A stretch of 47,239 bases of DNA, taken from NCBI GenBank assembly GCA_038229135.1, contig JBBROS010000029.1:1-47239 (forward strand). The letters run 5' to 3'. Below are positions 46,628 through 47,239 of this stretch, one piece after another. The first letter of the stretch is position 1. Each line of letters opens with the position of its first letter. A program made the translations under genes and the position numbers. The notes under the pieces are model-generated. The model was not told the origin of the DNA, searched no databases, and worked only from the letters and a program-made list of their open reading frames with translations. This DNA is from JBBROS01 sp038229135 (GTDB lineage: Bacteria > Pseudomonadota > Alphaproteobacteria > Acetobacterales > Acetobacteraceae).

Positions 46628-47239
46628 TGGCCCTCGCCACACGCGCCCAGGCCCAAGCGCGGGACGAGGACGTCCGCACCATCGCCGTGGCGGCCGGCGG
46701 CACGGGCGGGCACTTCTTCCCCGCCGAGGCCCTCGGCGCCGAGCTCCTGGCCCGCGGCCACCGCGTGCTGCTCATGACGGACAGCCGCAGCGGCGGCGAG
46801 CGCTCCCCCGTGTTCCAGGGCCAGGCGCACGTGCTGCCCGGCGCCGGGCTCGTCGGCCGCTCCCCCGCCCAGGCCGCCGCCGCCGCCTGGGCGCTGGCCC
46901 GCGGCACCGCCCGCGCCCGCCGCATCCTGGCCCTCGTGCAGGCAGATGCGATCGTCGGCTTCGGCGGCTACCCGAGCGTGCCGCCCATCCTCGCCGCCCG
47001 CACCCTGCATCGCCGCCCGGCGATCATCCTGCACGAGGGCAACGCCACCCTCGGCCAGGCCAATCGGGCGCTCGCCCGCATGGCCGACCACCTCGCCCTC
47101 GGCATGGCGCACACGGCCCGCCTGCCCCCGGGCCGCCCGGCCACCGTCACCGGCAACCCCGTCCGCCCGGCCATCGCCGCCCTGCACGGCCAGCCCTACG
47201 CACCCCCCGAACCCGGCGCCCCCATCCACCTGCTCGTGA
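46624..47239 (+). CDS. murG: UDP-GlcNAc:lipid I GlcNAc transferase (3' end outside window)
   Basis: The first 205 residues are visible, still open at the window edge. The N-terminal domain motif AAGGTGGHFFPAEALGAELL and later GFGGYPSVPPILAA, IILHEGNATLGQANRALA and TGNPVRP are diagnostic of MurG, a peripheral inner-membrane glycosyltransferase that converts lipid I to lipid II. The start is ATG at 46624 overlapping the ftsW stop (ATGA); a second ATG follows at once at 46627. An ~18-residue hydrophilic N-terminal extension precedes the glycine-rich loop. The C-terminal donor-binding domain lies outside. Confidence 0.94.
   Translation, partial: MMALATRAQAQARDEDVRTIAVAAGGTGGHFFPAEALGAELLARGHRVLLMTDSRSGGERSPVFQGQAHVLPGAGLVGRSPAQAAAAAWALARGTARARRILALVQADAIVGFGGYPSVPPILAARTLHRRPAIILHEGNATLGQANRALARMADHLALGMAHTARLPPGRPATVTGNPVRPAIAALHGQPYAPPEPGAPIHLLV

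Overview
The window is about 47 kb of very GC-rich DNA with a strong third-position G/C bias. Genes are tightly packed and many start and stop codons overlap (ATGA, GTGA, TGATG, TAGTG). It looks like a chromosomal segment of an alphaproteobacterium, most likely of the Rhodospirillales/Acetobacteraceae type. Supporting points are a fused DctQM TRAP transporter, a small RHH_4-type ribbon-helix-helix protein, a DUF3108 protein, an alphaproteobacterial-style FtsL and the gene order around mraZ. The lineage is an inference from gene content; no 16S gene is present.

Layout. (1) 1-10 kb: the end of a radical-SAM/SPASM gene and a family 2 glycosyltransferase; an unusual protein joining a trypsin-like protease to a zinc phospholipase C/S1-P1 nuclease-like domain; a secreted PQQ-type sugar dehydrogenase with a PEP-CTERM tail; a lipoprotein; then on the minus strand a short Hsp70, a glycogen-debranching-type glucosidase and msrB. 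(2) 10-15 kb: a TRAP transporter (substrate-binding protein plus fused permease), divergent from a winged-helix/TPR regulator that probably starts at CTG. (3) 15-25 kb, minus strand: three ORFs for GDP-activated D-glycero-D-manno-heptose (hddA, an hddC-gmhB fusion, gmhA); two exopolysaccharide export genes of the XrtA/PEP-CTERM-associated type, one carrying a frameshift; a tRNA-Val(CAC)-like gene; a sugar-nucleotide epimerase; glmS and glmU. (4) 24.6-35 kb: gph, a DUF3108 protein, tRNA-Val(CAC), a MOSC protein, a GNAT acetyltransferase, an M20 peptidase, a YncE-like propeller, two small proteins, a large AsmA-family protein, a DjlA-like co-chaperone and an AmpD-like amidase. (5) 35.3-47.2 kb: rnpB, then the division and cell-wall (dcw) cluster mraZ-rsmH-ftsL-ftsI-murE-murF-mraY-murD-ftsW-murG, cut by the window end inside murG.

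How the genes work together. The minus-strand block supplies envelope sugars: GlmS and GlmU make UDP-GlcNAc, the heptose genes make GDP-heptose, and the epimerase supplies a further nucleotide sugar. The Wza-like lipoprotein and chain-length protein export a polysaccharide. Their PEP-CTERM-system flavour matches the PEP-CTERM tail on the sugar dehydrogenase at 3.8-5.3 kb. The dcw cluster makes lipid II and the septal synthesis machinery. It is preceded by six CCC(A/T) boxes in exact 10-bp phase that fit an MraZ operator.

The most notable items are the protease-phosphoesterase fusion, whose zinc-binding Trp appears to be buried until cleavage; the mraZ/rsmH and msrB stop codons embedded in 14-15-bp tandem repeats; and a family of GC-rich hairpin elements that supplies the last residues of several proteins.
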